From Cyclobacteriaceae bacterium (GTDB lineage: Bacteria > Bacteroidota > Bacteroidia > Cytophagales > Cyclobacteriaceae), in contig JANQOR010000038.1 of assembly GCA_028285685.1 (NCBI GenBank), positions 124,001-188,000 of the forward strand: a stretch of 64,000 nt of DNA, written 5' to 3'. Numbering within the stretch: the first letter of the stretch is position 1; the number at the start of each line of letters is the position of its first letter. Made by a program: the position numbers and the translations under genes. Below are positions 19,366 to 28,859 of the stretch, piece by piece. The notes beneath the pieces are model-generated. The model was not told where the DNA came from and made no database searches. It was given only the letters and a program-made list of their open reading frames with translations.

Positions 19366-20622
19366 TTATTGTGTTCTAATAGCAATTACCGGGTCCAGAC
19401 GAGCGGCCATTAGTGCTGGAACAATACCAGAAACTACACCAATAATTCCGGCTACTCCAAAACCGAGCACAATATTCCCGAAGGTGAGCACCAGATCGAG
19501 ATTACCAAGACTAATGAGTGATAGGAGGTAAACCATTCCAATTCCAACGCCACCACCTATCAAGCTTAGAAACACGGCTTCAAAAAGAAATTGGAAAAGA
19601 ATGAAGTAGTTCTTAGCACCCAGTGACTTTTGTATACCAATAATGTTTGTTCTCTCTCGAACTGAGACAAACATAATGTTGGCAATTCCAAATCCTCCGA
19701 CGAGTATTGAAAACCCCCCAATCGCCCACCCAGCGACCCCAATTACATCAAAGGTCGAGCCTATAATGTTCATGATTGCATCCTGGCGATTGACCGAGAA
19801 GTCATTCTTTTGCTTAGGTCTAAGTCCTCTGACTGTCCTCAACAATCCTGTGATTTCCGCTTCAAGCTCAACCAAACCAATATCATCTGGCCTTCCTTTT
19901 ACGCTAACCAATGTCTCAACTCCTCTGTTTCGACCTGAATAGAACATTTTTTTAAAAGCATGATATGGGACATAGATCTGCTCGTCATTGCCAGAGTCAC
20001 CAAAAATTGATTCCCCTTCTTCCTCCAACACGCCAATCACCGTGAATTTCAGGCCCTTGATCTTTATGGTTTTCCCTAAAATGCTATTTCGAGGTGACAG
20101 CTTATCAGCTATTTTGAATCCCACTAATGCGACATTTTTTCCACTCGCTGCCTCTTGCTCTGTGTAGTATCTTCCAAATTCTATTTCGGAGGCCATGTCG
20201 TAGACGTCCTGGTGGGTGTAAGCTATTCCGAAAAGAGTGGCATCGTTGTAGCTGTTGCTTTCCATTTTGATGGTCTGACCACCCGTTACAGCAAAAATGG
20301 TAATGCCCAAATCGTTCTTCAAGTTCTCTTTTAAGAATTCGTATTCCTCATAATTGGTATATGGTCTTTTCAGGTATTCCCACCATGGAATATTCGGGCC
20401 AAAATCGTACGGGAATCGCCGAATATCAAGATTACTAGCATCCAGAAAACTTAAACTCTCTTTAATGTTTTTTTCCAGCGAATCAACAAGTGTGAATACG
20501 GCGATAATGGCGAATATGCCAATCGTGACTCCTAGCAGTGAGAGCGTTGTTCGAAGAAGGTTCATTCGAAGAGCATTCCAGGCAAATCGAAAACTTTCCA
20601 ATATCAACTTGAGTATTAACAC
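19366..20622 (-). CDS. MacB/FtsX-type ABC transporter permease
   Basis: Inner-membrane permease of 418 residues. One N-terminal membrane helix (about 20-45) is followed by a large periplasmic MacB_PCD domain and three C-terminal helices (about 290-315, 340-365, 375-410), including the FtsX signature VRERTNIIGIQKSLGA. The ATPase and membrane-fusion genes are not beside it here. The substrate is unknown. Confidence 0.87.
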   Translation of the reverse strand: MLILKLILESFRFAWNALRMNLLRTTLSLLGVTIGIFAIIAVFTLVDSLEKNIKESLSFLDASNLDIRRFPYDFGPNIPWWEYLKRPYTNYEEYEFLKENLKNDLGITIFAVTGGQTIKMESNSYNDATLFGIAYTHQDVYDMASEIEFGRYYTEQEAASGKNVALVGFKIADKLSPRNSILGKTIKIKGLKFTVIGVLEEEGESIFGDSGNDEQIYVPYHAFKKMFYSGRNRGVETLVSVKGRPDDIGLVELEAEITGLLRTVRGLRPKQKNDFSVNRQDAIMNIIGSTFDVIGVAGWAIGGFSILVGGFGIANIMFVSVRERTNIIGIQKSLGAKNYFILFQFLFEAVFLSLIGGGVGIGMVYLLSLISLGNLDLVLTFGNIVLGFGVAGIIGVVSGIVPALMAARLDPVIAIRTQ

Positions 20623-20639
20623 TATAGAATGGGTTATGT

Positions 20640-20659
20640 TTTAATCAAATTTAATCAAA
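20640..20659. repeat. Two tandem copies of a 10-bp AT-rich repeat
   Basis: TTTAATCAAA occurs twice head to tail between the ABC permease and queA start codons. It overlaps the likely divergent promoter region, so it might be an operator, but no binding protein is suggested by the context. Confidence 0.5.
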
Positions 20660-20707
20660 CATATTTGCTAATTTTGCGCTCCTTATTAAATAAATACCTG
20701 CTTTCCT

Positions 20708-21760
20708 ATGGGAATGAAATTATCGGAATTCAAGTTTGATCTTCCATCTAGTCACATCGCCTTACATCCAAACGAAAACAGAGACGAGTCTCGCCTTATG
20801 GTTGTACATAAGGATAGCGGAGAAATAGAACACAAGATTTTCAAAGATGTCGTGGATTACTTTGGTGAGGGTGATGTTTTTGTCATCAACGACACCAAGG
20901 TATTTCCAGCAAGGTTATACGGAAACAAAGAAAAGACGGGTGCTAAAATCGAAGTTTTTTTGTTGAGGGAGCTCAACCAGGAAATGAAATTGTGGGACGT
21001 GCTGGTGGACCCTGCCAGAAAGATTCGTGTAGGAAATAAACTATATTTTGGAGATGGAGAGCTAGTGGCTGAGGTAGTTGATAATACTACAAGTCGAGGA
21101 AGAACGATCCGATTTCTGTTTGATGGTGATCGCGAACAATTCTACAGCATGATCGACGCGTTGGGAGAAACGCCACTTCCAAAGGAAATTAAAAGATCCG
21201 CGGAGCCAGAAGATAGGGAGCGGTTTCAGACCATCTATGCCAACAAAATTGGTGCTGTTGCAGCCCCGACAGCAGGTTTACATTTTACCCCTCAGTTGAT
21301 GAAAAAACTGGAACTGGTTGGCGTTGATATAGCAACAATCACGCTTCATGTAGGCCTTGGAACCTTTAGGCCAGTGGACGTAGAGGATCTTACCAAGCAC
21401 AAGATGGACTCCGAAAACTATTGGGTAGAAGAGGCGACCTCAAGTAGAGTAAACAGAGCGTTGGATGAAAAGACCAAGATCTGTGCAGTGGGAACCACAG
21501 CAATGAAGACGTTGGAATCTTCGGTTTCAGCTAACGGACTTCTTAAGGAAAATTCTGGATGGACGGATAAGTTTATTTTCCCTCCGTACGACTTCAAGAT
21601 CTGTGATGCGTTGATCACTAATTTCCATCTACCTGAATCTACCTTGCTGATGATGGCTTCTGCTTTTGGAGGTTACGAGTTGATCAACGAAGCCTATAAA
21701 GTTGCTATCAAAGAGAAATACCGGTTTTTCAGCTATGGAGATGCCATGTTGATCATTTGA
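20708..21760 (+). CDS. queA: SAM:tRNA ribosyltransferase-isomerase
   Basis: Transfers ribose from SAM to 7-aminomethyl-7-deazaguanine in tRNA to make epoxyqueuosine. It has 350 residues. The N-terminal [17 protein letters not shown] and later [13 protein letters not shown] and [12 protein letters not shown] are typical. The end segment [23 protein letters not shown] matches the family. The start could be the ATG two codons later. TAATTTTG at about 20667-20674 is a possible -7 element. Confidence 0.95.
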   Translation: MGMKLSEFKFDLPSSHIALHPNENRDESRLMVVHKDSGEIEHKIFKDVVDYFGEGDVFVINDTKVFPARLYGNKEKTGAKIEVFLLRELNQEMKLWDVLVDPARKIRVGNKLYFGDGELVAEVVDNTTSRGRTIRFLFDGDREQFYSMIDALGETPLPKEIKRSAEPEDRERFQTIYANKIGAVAAPTAGLHFTPQLMKKLELVGVDIATITLHVGLGTFRPVDVEDLTKHKMDSENYWVEEATSSRVNRALDEKTKICAVGTTAMKTLESSVSANGLLKENSGWTDKFIFPPYDFKICDALITNFHLPESTLLMMASAFGGYELINEAYKVAIKEKYRFFSYGDAMLII

Positions 21761-21920
21761 TCAGATCTTTTAACTCCTTTACCCTCCAGTTGACTTTCTT
21801 CAAGGTAGCTTATCCAAGCTGCTTAAGTTTGAGTCTTGTTCTACCTGTGACAATAGGCAATTCAAGAAAGTGAAAATGAGGTAAAAACAGGGAATGATTA
21901 TCAGACTGGACAAAAAAAAA

Positions 21921-21946
21921 CACCTCACAATTTGTGAGGTGTTTTT
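21921..21946. terminator. Bidirectional terminator between queA and the susD-like gene
   Basis: CACCTCAC / GTGAGGTG with loop AATTT. It is flanked by nine A residues on one side and five T residues on the other, so it can end both convergent transcripts. Confidence 0.88.
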
Positions 21947-21966
21947 AGATTTCAAATAGCTAACTC

Positions 21967-23322
21967 TTAGTTAGTATAGCCAGTGTTTTGTACCATCAGC
22001 GGATTCGTATCCATTTCATCCTGTGGAATTGGAGAAATAAGTGATGGATCATCTGCAGCAATGGCTCCTACTGCTGTTCCTGTTCGCTTCAAATCATGAA
22101 TCAGGAATCCTTCAAATCCTAACTCCAATTGACGCTCATTTAGAACTGCCGCTACATCAACTGAGGCAAGTGCCGGCGCTCCAGAACGAGTTCTGATAGC
22201 GTTTATATCATTAAGAGGAGTATCACCAGTGGTGGTTCCCTCTTCAAGATTGGCTTCAGCCCTAATCAAATACATTTCTGCAAGTCGAATGACCGAAATG
22301 TTAGCAAATTGATTGGAGTATTTTAAAGTCAGATCCAAACCATTATCAACACTAACATATGTATATGATGCACGAACATCATTTACAGGATCGTCGAACA
22401 ACGCAGTGTAACCAGCTGCTACAGCAATGTCTCCTTGTCGACCACCAGTCGGTTGATCTGCATAGTAAACTACAAGATCATTTTCACCAGTTTGGTTAGT
22501 CACCTGAAATGCAAATACATCTTCCACACCATCTGCATCATTATTGAAAGCTCCTGCAAAAGTTGCAGCAAGTGAATGTCCGCTATTGGCAATCACATTA
22601 TTCGCCGCATCACGAGCACCAGCAAAGTTTCCTTGCTGCAGGTACACTCGTGCAAGCAGTGCCTCAGCAGAAAACGCGTCTGCAAATTCACCATTTGTTG
22701 CTGAAAGGAGACCCATGGCTGAAGTCAAGTCACTGATTACTTGAGCATATATCTCAGCTACTGTGGATCTGGCAATGCTAAGATCTGCTGAGTAATCAAC
22801 AATACCAGTAAGATGCAAAGGAACACCAGGACCACTATTGGCTCCTCCTGCTTGCCATTGAGCACCGAAGTGTCTAACAAGATCAAAGTAGTTTAAAGCT
22901 CTCAGGAATCGAGCTTCGCCTTCTACTCGGTCTGCTTCAGCAGGATCTTCAATACTGGCAATGTTATCGATCACCAGGTTGACCTGGTTGATTGTTTCAT
23001 AGCCATTACGCCACATTTGTTCAGCCCAGGTGTTACTTACAAGTACCGATTTTTGGAAGTATTCCCTTGGCTGTATGAAAGTTCCTTGCCAGGTCAATTG
23101 ATTGGTAGCACCCATTAGATCAGAAATGACCTGGAGCTGACCTCCATACGAGTCATCCTGACCTGCTTCGTCATAAGCACCTATTAGGATACCCTTGATA
23201 TTTGCTTCGGAAGAGAGAGCAGCTTCTACAGAAATGCTTTGAGCGGGCTCAATTTCCAATCTGTCTTCACAACTCCAGATCACGAGGACAGATGCAATAA
23301 GTATATATATATTCTTCTTCAT
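21967..23322 (-). CDS. SusD/RagB-family outer membrane lipoprotein
   Basis: Nutrient-binding surface lipoprotein partner of the TonB-dependent receptor upstream. The signal peptide ends in the lipobox VIWSC with Cys18. Helical TPR-like segments such as VEGEARFLRALNYFDLVRHFG and VIRLAEMYLIRAEANLEEG are characteristic, as is the C-terminal RQLELGFEGFLIHDLKRTG. It has 451 residues. It lies 12 nt after the susC-like gene. No glycosidase or peptidase is adjacent, so the substrate cannot be inferred. Confidence 0.92.
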   Translation of the reverse strand: MKKNIYILIASVLVIWSCEDRLEIEPAQSISVEAALSSEANIKGILIGAYDEAGQDDSYGGQLQVISDLMGATNQLTWQGTFIQPREYFQKSVLVSNTWAEQMWRNGYETINQVNLVIDNIASIEDPAEADRVEGEARFLRALNYFDLVRHFGAQWQAGGANSGPGVPLHLTGIVDYSADLSIARSTVAEIYAQVISDLTSAMGLLSATNGEFADAFSAEALLARVYLQQGNFAGARDAANNVIANSGHSLAATFAGAFNNDADGVEDVFAFQVTNQTGENDLVVYYADQPTGGRQGDIAVAAGYTALFDDPVNDVRASYTYVSVDNGLDLTLKYSNQFANISVIRLAEMYLIRAEANLEEGTTTGDTPLNDINAIRTRSGAPALASVDVAAVLNERQLELGFEGFLIHDLKRTGTAVGAIAADDPSLISPIPQDEMDTNPLMVQNTGYTN

Positions 23323-23334
23323 TATTTCCTTACT

Positions 23335-26300
23335 TTAAAAGTTAATACTTGCACCAAGTGTGATAGTCCTTGCAGCAGGTGCAGAGTAGAAATCTATTCC
23401 CGGACTAGGGGTCACAGTTCTTGCAGCCGCATCTGATCTGGCTTCAGGATCGTACCCATCATAGTCTGTGAATGTCAACAGGTTAATAGCTGTTGCATAT
23501 ACTCTAACAGATGTTAGGCCAGCAGCATCAATCAAATCTCGTGGAAGGCTGTAAGCCAACGTTACATTTCTCAGTCTGATAAAATCAGATTCCTGCAACC
23601 ATCGAGTCGAATGACCTGATCCATTACCTTCTCCAAGTCTGGCTTGAGGTACATCGGTGATGTCCCCAGGATTCTGCCATCTATTCATTTGATCTACAGT
23701 TTGGTTGTCAAACCAGTCGGCATTCGCTGATTGGAATCGTCCACCTGCGTTGTAGATGCTAGCACCCCATTCTCCCTGGAACGTGAATGAAAAATCGAAA
23801 TTTTTATATTTCACTGAACTTGTTAAACCACCAATGACATCTGGTACAGGTGATCCCGCAATGATTCGCGTTGCAGCGTTAGGATCATTTGTTGTTCCTC
23901 TGTCGACAGATCCGTCAGTGTTCTCTGTGTTGAGATAGTAAAGGGCATCACCATTAGCAGGATCAACGCCGGCATACTCAATCATGTAAAGCGACTGCAG
24001 AACCTCACCTTCGCGGATGATGTTTCTTCCTGAAACAATGTCATTTCCTTCCGGAACAGAAATCACCTTGTTCTTATTGGATGCAAAGTTCAAACCCAGG
24101 TTCCAACTGAAATCCCCACTTTGGATAACGTCTCCATTTAGAATGATCTCGATCCCTTTGTTTTCCATGCTACCAGTGTTTCTGTTGATCTCTAAAGCAC
24201 CAGATGATGGAACAAGAGGAACTTCGAACAATAGATCGTCTGTATCCTTTTTGTAGTAGTCAATTTCACCACTTACTCGTCCATTGAACAATCCAAATTC
24301 AATTCCTATATCTGTCTGTTTTGAAGACTCCCAGCTTAGGGTGTTATTTCCTGGCTGAGTAGGAGCAAGTCCTGGTCTTTGGTTATACGAAACTCCCTGA
24401 AACAGTCCTTTCGAAGGAAAGTTGCCAAGCTCCGCGTTACCGAGCTCACCGTAGCTAGCTCTAAACTTCAGGAATGAAATTGCGTCAACACCATCAAGAA
24501 AGCTTTCTTCAGAAAGAATCCATCCCACAGACACTGCTGGGAAAGTACCGAATCGTGAATCTGTTCCAAACCTTGAAGAACCATCTCGCCTAATACTTGC
24601 CTTAAGAATGTATTTGTCTTGATAAGAGTATTGGGCTCTTGCAAAATATCCCACAAATGAATAAGCAGTAGTTTCACCACCACCATCAGTGATATTTGCT
24701 CCACTGTTTACTGTCTGAAGATCATCTGATGGGAAATTAGTAGCAGTAACATCTGTGAACCTTCTGTTCCCTTGATTGTACTCTGTACCAACTACTACAT
24801 TCAAAGCGTGCTCATCAAATACCTGATCGAACGTAGCGTAGTTTGACCAGATGTAGTTTGTGGATAACACGTTTGATGCATAGGCTTGTCCATCCGTAGA
24901 CTGGAAAGGTACCCGACTTCCATCCCATCTATCCTCCGTTTGATTGAAAATATCATAGGAAAAATCTGAGTTGAATTTGATCCAGTCAGTGAATTCATAC
25001 TGACCATACAATTTTCCAATACTACGAGTCACTACGGTTTCGTATGAACCAAATTCGTCTTGAAGAAGGAAGTTGGCGTAAACCGTCCGAGTAAACGGCC
25101 CTGATTCGCCATTAGCAAGATCAGAAGGTCCGAAGTGTGTCGGAGAAAGTGGAGATTGGGCGATTGCCTGCAGAGGAGTAACAAAAGCATTGTCATTTGC
25201 CACTCGATCGATTGTAACACGAGAGAAATTGAAATTGATTCCAGTGGTGAACTTGTCATTCACTTTTTGTGAAATATTTGCACGACCACTAAATCTTTCC
25301 AATTCGTTGCTTCGAATAATTCCCTTTGTTTCGTTATAGGAAGCACCAAGGTAGTAGGTGGATCCGTTGTTTCCTCCAGAAACAGAGAAATCAATATCTC
25401 TCACGTGACCATCCTGGAATGCGACATCCTCCCAATCAGTATCAAACTCATCAGCAGTGCCCCAAGTATTGTTGGAGTATCGGTCGAATCTAGCTTCCAC
25501 AAATGATCTGTCCGTCCAGCTTGCATTATCTCCAGCCTCAAGGAATAGCTCCTTGTATTGCTCAGAATTTAGCCAGTCTCTATCATTGGTCGGGCGACTG
25601 ATACCAGAAGAAACGTTTAGTGAGAACCTTGCTTTTCCTTCTTGGCCCCTTTTTGTCGTGATAAGTACGACACCGTTGGCTCCTCTCGCACCGTAAATCG
25701 CTGCAGAAGAGGCATCTTTCAAAATGTCAATACTTTCGATATCACTTGCTGGGATCGAAAGCAGTGGGTTTACAGCGGATGTGTTTTGAGATTCATTGTC
25801 GTTGATTAACGGCACTCCATCCAAAACAAATAGTGGCTGCTGACCCGCTGAGACACTAGAAGTACCCCTGATATTTACACTAATTCCCGCTTCAACTTTT
25901 CCGTTTTGCTGGGTCACTCTCACACCAGCTGCCTTACCTGAAAGTGCATTTTGGAAACTTGGGATTGGCACCCCTGATATGTCCTCAGACTTTAGCTTAG
26001 CAACATTGTCAGTCATGAACCTCTTGGACTGAGTACCATACCCAACCACAACAAGCTCAGCTAGCTCTGTTGCACTTGATGCCATCTGAACATCAATAAC
26101 CGTCCTCGAGCCCACGGTAATTTCCTGTGGATCCATTCCAACGAATGAAAAAACCAATACGGTTTCAGGACCGGACACAGACAATCGGAAATTTCCGTCA
26201 ATGTCCGTAGTTGCACCTTCAGTGGTGCCCTTAATCACAACGTTCACACCTGGAAGGCCCTCGCCAGCGTCATCGGTGACCCTTCCGGAAACCGTTTGCT

Positions 26301-26364
26301 GCGCAATTGCACTTAACGCAAATACGAACGTTAAAACATAAGATAAAAGTAAAGTTTTCTTCAT
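23335..26364 (-). CDS. SusC/RagA-family TonB-dependent receptor
   Basis: Outer membrane transporter of 1009 residues. In order it shows a signal peptide (about 1-22), a carboxypeptidase-D-like regulatory domain (about 23-110, with VSGRVTDDAGEGLPGVNVVI), the plug domain (about 115-235, including the SusC signature ILKDASSAAIYGARGANGVVLITTKRG), and a long beta-barrel ending in an aromatic-type strand (ITLGASINF). With the SusD-like lipoprotein it forms the usual bipartite importer. I see no anti-sigma/ECF genes beside it. Confidence 0.95.
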   Translation of the reverse strand: MKKTLLLSYVLTFVFALSAIAQQTVSGRVTDDAGEGLPGVNVVIKGTTEGATTDIDGNFRLSVSGPETVLVFSFVGMDPQEITVGSRTVIDVQMASSATELAELVVVGYGTQSKRFMTDNVAKLKSEDISGVPIPSFQNALSGKAAGVRVTQQNGKVEAGISVNIRGTSSVSAGQQPLFVLDGVPLINDNESQNTSAVNPLLSIPASDIESIDILKDASSAAIYGARGANGVVLITTKRGQEGKARFSLNVSSGISRPTNDRDWLNSEQYKELFLEAGDNASWTDRSFVEARFDRYSNNTWGTADEFDTDWEDVAFQDGHVRDIDFSVSGGNNGSTYYLGASYNETKGIIRSNELERFSGRANISQKVNDKFTTGINFNFSRVTIDRVANDNAFVTPLQAIAQSPLSPTHFGPSDLANGESGPFTRTVYANFLLQDEFGSYETVVTRSIGKLYGQYEFTDWIKFNSDFSYDIFNQTEDRWDGSRVPFQSTDGQAYASNVLSTNYIWSNYATFDQVFDEHALNVVVGTEYNQGNRRFTDVTATNFPSDDLQTVNSGANITDGGGETTAYSFVGYFARAQYSYQDKYILKASIRRDGSSRFGTDSRFGTFPAVSVGWILSEESFLDGVDAISFLKFRASYGELGNAELGNFPSKGLFQGVSYNQRPGLAPTQPGNNTLSWESSKQTDIGIEFGLFNGRVSGEIDYYKKDTDDLLFEVPLVPSSGALEINRNTGSMENKGIEIILNGDVIQSGDFSWNLGLNFASNKNKVISVPEGNDIVSGRNIIREGEVLQSLYMIEYAGVDPANGDALYYLNTENTDGSVDRGTTNDPNAATRIIAGSPVPDVIGGLTSSVKYKNFDFSFTFQGEWGASIYNAGGRFQSANADWFDNQTVDQMNRWQNPGDITDVPQARLGEGNGSGHSTRWLQESDFIRLRNVTLAYSLPRDLIDAAGLTSVRVYATAINLLTFTDYDGYDPEARSDAAARTVTPSPGIDFYSAPAARTITLGASINF

Positions 26365-26553
26365 AACTACTTTTTTTGGTTAATAATCAAGGACGAAAAT
26401 AGTATTATTTCAATCGTATACACACAATGCAGTATATATTAATGTTAAGAATCAGTATTATTCCTATGTTTTTGTGTTTTTTTAAGAATAAAATTGGTTG
26501 TACTGAATGCCTATAGTGAGGTGTTACAAAAAATCGTAATTATTAACTACTAG

Positions 26554-27192
26554 ATGAACAGATATGCCATTATTGTAGGGGGAGGAAAGGGCACACGTAT
26601 GAAAGCCGAACAACCCAAGCAGTTTTTAGAACTAGATGGCAAGCCAATTTTGGTTCACACCATTGATAAGTTTCTCGCGTTATCCGATGTTGAAATCATT
26701 TTGGTTTTACCTAAAGATCACCTGCAAACTTGGATTGAAATTCAACGGGAGTATCTGAATCATTCAGATATTCAGGTAATTAGCGGAGGAGAAACTAGAA
26801 CAGATTCCGTTAGGGCAGGACTTGAACTGATCGAAAAGGACGGACTCGTCGCAATTCATGATGCGGTTCGTCCTTATGTTAGATCGGAAATAGTTGCCAG
26901 GTGTTTTAGCTCAGCGGAAGAGCATGGCAGTGGCGTTGCGGCGGTTGAATTAAAGGACTCGATACGAAAGAAAAAGGGTGCAGAGGATTCAGAGTCAAGG
27001 GATAGAGAGGAATACGTTTTGGTGCAGACGCCGCAGACATTTAGAGTTTCTGAACTGAAAGAAGCTTATAATCAAATTAGCGGGTCGTTTTCCGATGATG
27101 CCACCGTTTTTGAAATGGCTGGGAAAAAAGTGCGATTGGTAGAAGGAGACTACGCAAACATTAAGATCACAACCGCTGTGGATTTAAAATAA
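26554..27192 (+). CDS. ispD: 2-C-methyl-D-erythritol 4-phosphate cytidylyltransferase
   Basis: Third step of the MEP isoprenoid pathway: CTP plus MEP gives CDP-methylerythritol. The nucleotide-binding signature GGGKGTRMKAEQPKQFLELDGKPI is at the N-terminus (broken across residues 9-32), and HDAVRPYV and the QTPQTFR segment follow. It has 212 residues, slightly short but complete. It is a single gene transcribed away from the susC-like gene. Confidence 0.94.
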   Translation: MNRYAIIVGGGKGTRMKAEQPKQFLELDGKPILVHTIDKFLALSDVEIILVLPKDHLQTWIEIQREYLNHSDIQVISGGETRTDSVRAGLELIEKDGLVAIHDAVRPYVRSEIVARCFSSAEEHGSGVAAVELKDSIRKKKGAEDSESRDREEYVLVQTPQTFRVSELKEAYNQISGSFSDDATVFEMAGKKVRLVEGDYANIKITTAVDLK

Positions 27193-27218
27193 AAAACTCC
27201 ATCTGACTAGATGGAGTT
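27191..27218. terminator. Terminator between ispD and the DUF2795 gene
   Basis: AACTCCATCT / AGATGGAGTT with loop GACT. The minus strand has a six-T run after the stem, so it chiefly ends the DUF2795 transcript; the plus side has a weak T tract. Confidence 0.82.
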
Positions 27219-27240
27219 GTTATCAAATTTTCTAAAAAAA

Positions 27241-27462
27241 TCAATATTCATCCTCATTAAAGAAGAAGTCTTCTTTTGTCGGATAGTCGGGCCAAATCTC
27301 CTCAATGTTCTCGAATGGTTGACCATCATCCTCCAGCTCTTGCAGGTTTTCTACAACTTCAAGCGGTGCTCCGGATCTGATAGAAAAATCAATCAATTCA
27401 TCCTTGGAGGCAGGCCAAGGAGCGTCTTCCAAATAAGATGCAAGTTCTAGTGTCCAGTACAT
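27241..27462 (-). CDS. DUF2795 small conserved protein
   Basis: A 73-residue acidic protein that I recognise as the short DUF2795 form conserved almost unchanged across Bacteroidota. It shows MYWTLELASYLEDAPWPASK at the start and IWPDYPTKEDFFFNEDEY at the end. Function is unknown. It has its own promoter and terminator, and so appears to be monocistronic and probably well expressed. Confidence 0.88.
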   Translation of the reverse strand: MYWTLELASYLEDAPWPASKDELIDFSIRSGAPLEVVENLQELEDDGQPFENIEEIWPDYPTKEDFFFNEDEY

Positions 27463-27501
27463 ATCTACCTTACAATTTAATGTCCCTTTTTATAATGCGC
27501 G

Positions 27502-27531
27502 CAAATATAAATTTATTATGCAAAAATCAAA
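27502..27531 (-). promoter_or_regulatory. Promoter of the DUF2795 gene
   Basis: Minus strand TTTG (27531-27528), 18 nt, then TATATTTG (27509-27502): a good Bacteroidota housekeeping promoter. It lies 40 nt before the ATG. Confidence 0.75.
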
Positions 27532-27604
27532 TTCTTAATTGTTTTCCTCTCATCAGAAAGATAAAACTCATACACTATTCAAAAAAGAAAAGTTTCCAAA
27601 AAAG

Positions 27605-28804
27605 TTAGAAGTCGTCGTTTTCGACCCATTCCAGAAGTGTTTCTTTAACTGAGATTTTCCTTTTTTGAGCTTTCAATTTTCCCTCAACAATCCGACTCAT
27701 CTTTCCATCGGTCGAAGTGAAATTTGAGGAATTTTCCTCGTAGATCTTGAGTTCCTCTTTATCTCGGGTGATCAAATCTCTAATTATTCCGGTTCGAATG
27801 CTTTTTTTCTTGTCCCGATCGATGCTTGAAAAATTTGGGAATCTTTTAGTCGTGAGCTTATTAATGAAATCTCTCTCAACTAGGAGCTGAATGAGTTCAA
27901 GCACTTTGCTCTTGTCGGGGTTCTTGCCTTTGTCACGAAAGACATTTTTTTTGACCCGATCCAACTCTTTCTTATCAAATGGGGATAGGCCGCTTTTAAC
28001 ATCTGCCAATGATTTCATTATCCCTGAGTAGTCGGTGTTTGATGGTTGCGATGGTGGCTTTAGATGAGAATTAAATTGCTCGATTAACGGAGAGAAAATT
28101 TCGTTTGGAACGCCACCTACTGTTTTCCATTGGTCTTTCAGTTCCTTAACTCGATCAAATCGTTTTCGTCCATAGAGTTGATTGGTTTTTTCGGCCTCAG
28201 CAACTAACTCTTCATATTGCTTTTTTCTGTGATCGATCAGTTTTTGTTTGTCTTCATAGAAGTTTTTCTTGCGATCGAAAAACCCTTTTATCAACTCCCA
28301 GAAGGTCTCTTCAAGTTGCTCGTTTTTACCCTCCTCAGCATTACCTGTTTTTATCCACCTCGTCTTCAAATCATTTACCTTCTCAGTTCCTTCTTTCCAA
28401 TTGATGGCTTCCACGGCGCTTCTGGCTTCATCGATGAGAGCTGCTTTTATTTCTGAATTCCGCTTTCTGTTTTTTTGAATGATGTCGGTGACCAGGTTTT
28501 CGTATTTGACAAGTAGTTCGAAGAGCGTTTCGTAATCTCCTAATCCATCATGTTTTGGAAGTAGTTCTTTTAGATGCAATAGCTTCATCAAAAAAGAGCC
28601 CTTGTTTTCTGTAGTATCGATTTTTGCAGTGACTTCCTCAATTTTCTTTTTGAGTTCTTCATATCTGTCAAGAAAAAACTGAGCTGATGTAGAAATGTCA
28701 TTGTCTCTCACCTCCCCAATTTCGCGATCAGGATGGCTAGACCATGATGACAGAAACAGTTTTCCGTCTTTTTCATAACCAAAAGGTACCTCAGATTCTT
28801 TCAA
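27605..28804 (-). CDS. DUF349 coiled-coil protein
   Basis: A 399-residue, lysine- and glutamate-rich cytoplasmic protein. It shows at least two DUF349-type helical repeats, around residues 135-175 (WKEGTEKVNDLKTRWIKTG) and 205-245 (RFDRVKELKDQWKTVGGVP), and further coiled coil. The role is unknown. It is divergent from ettA with a 55-nt gap. Confidence 0.8.
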   Translation of the reverse strand: MKESEVPFGYEKDGKLFLSSWSSHPDREIGEVRDNDISTSAQFFLDRYEELKKKIEEVTAKIDTTENKGSFLMKLLHLKELLPKHDGLGDYETLFELLVKYENLVTDIIQKNRKRNSEIKAALIDEARSAVEAINWKEGTEKVNDLKTRWIKTGNAEEGKNEQLEETFWELIKGFFDRKKNFYEDKQKLIDHRKKQYEELVAEAEKTNQLYGRKRFDRVKELKDQWKTVGGVPNEIFSPLIEQFNSHLKPPSQPSNTDYSGIMKSLADVKSGLSPFDKKELDRVKKNVFRDKGKNPDKSKVLELIQLLVERDFINKLTTKRFPNFSSIDRDKKKSIRTGIIRDLITRDKEELKIYEENSSNFTSTDGKMSRIVEGKLKAQKRKISVKETLLEWVENDDF

Positions 28805-28859
28805 CAGGAAGTGTAATTTCTAAATGGGTGCTATATTCGATTACTAATCAAACTTAAGC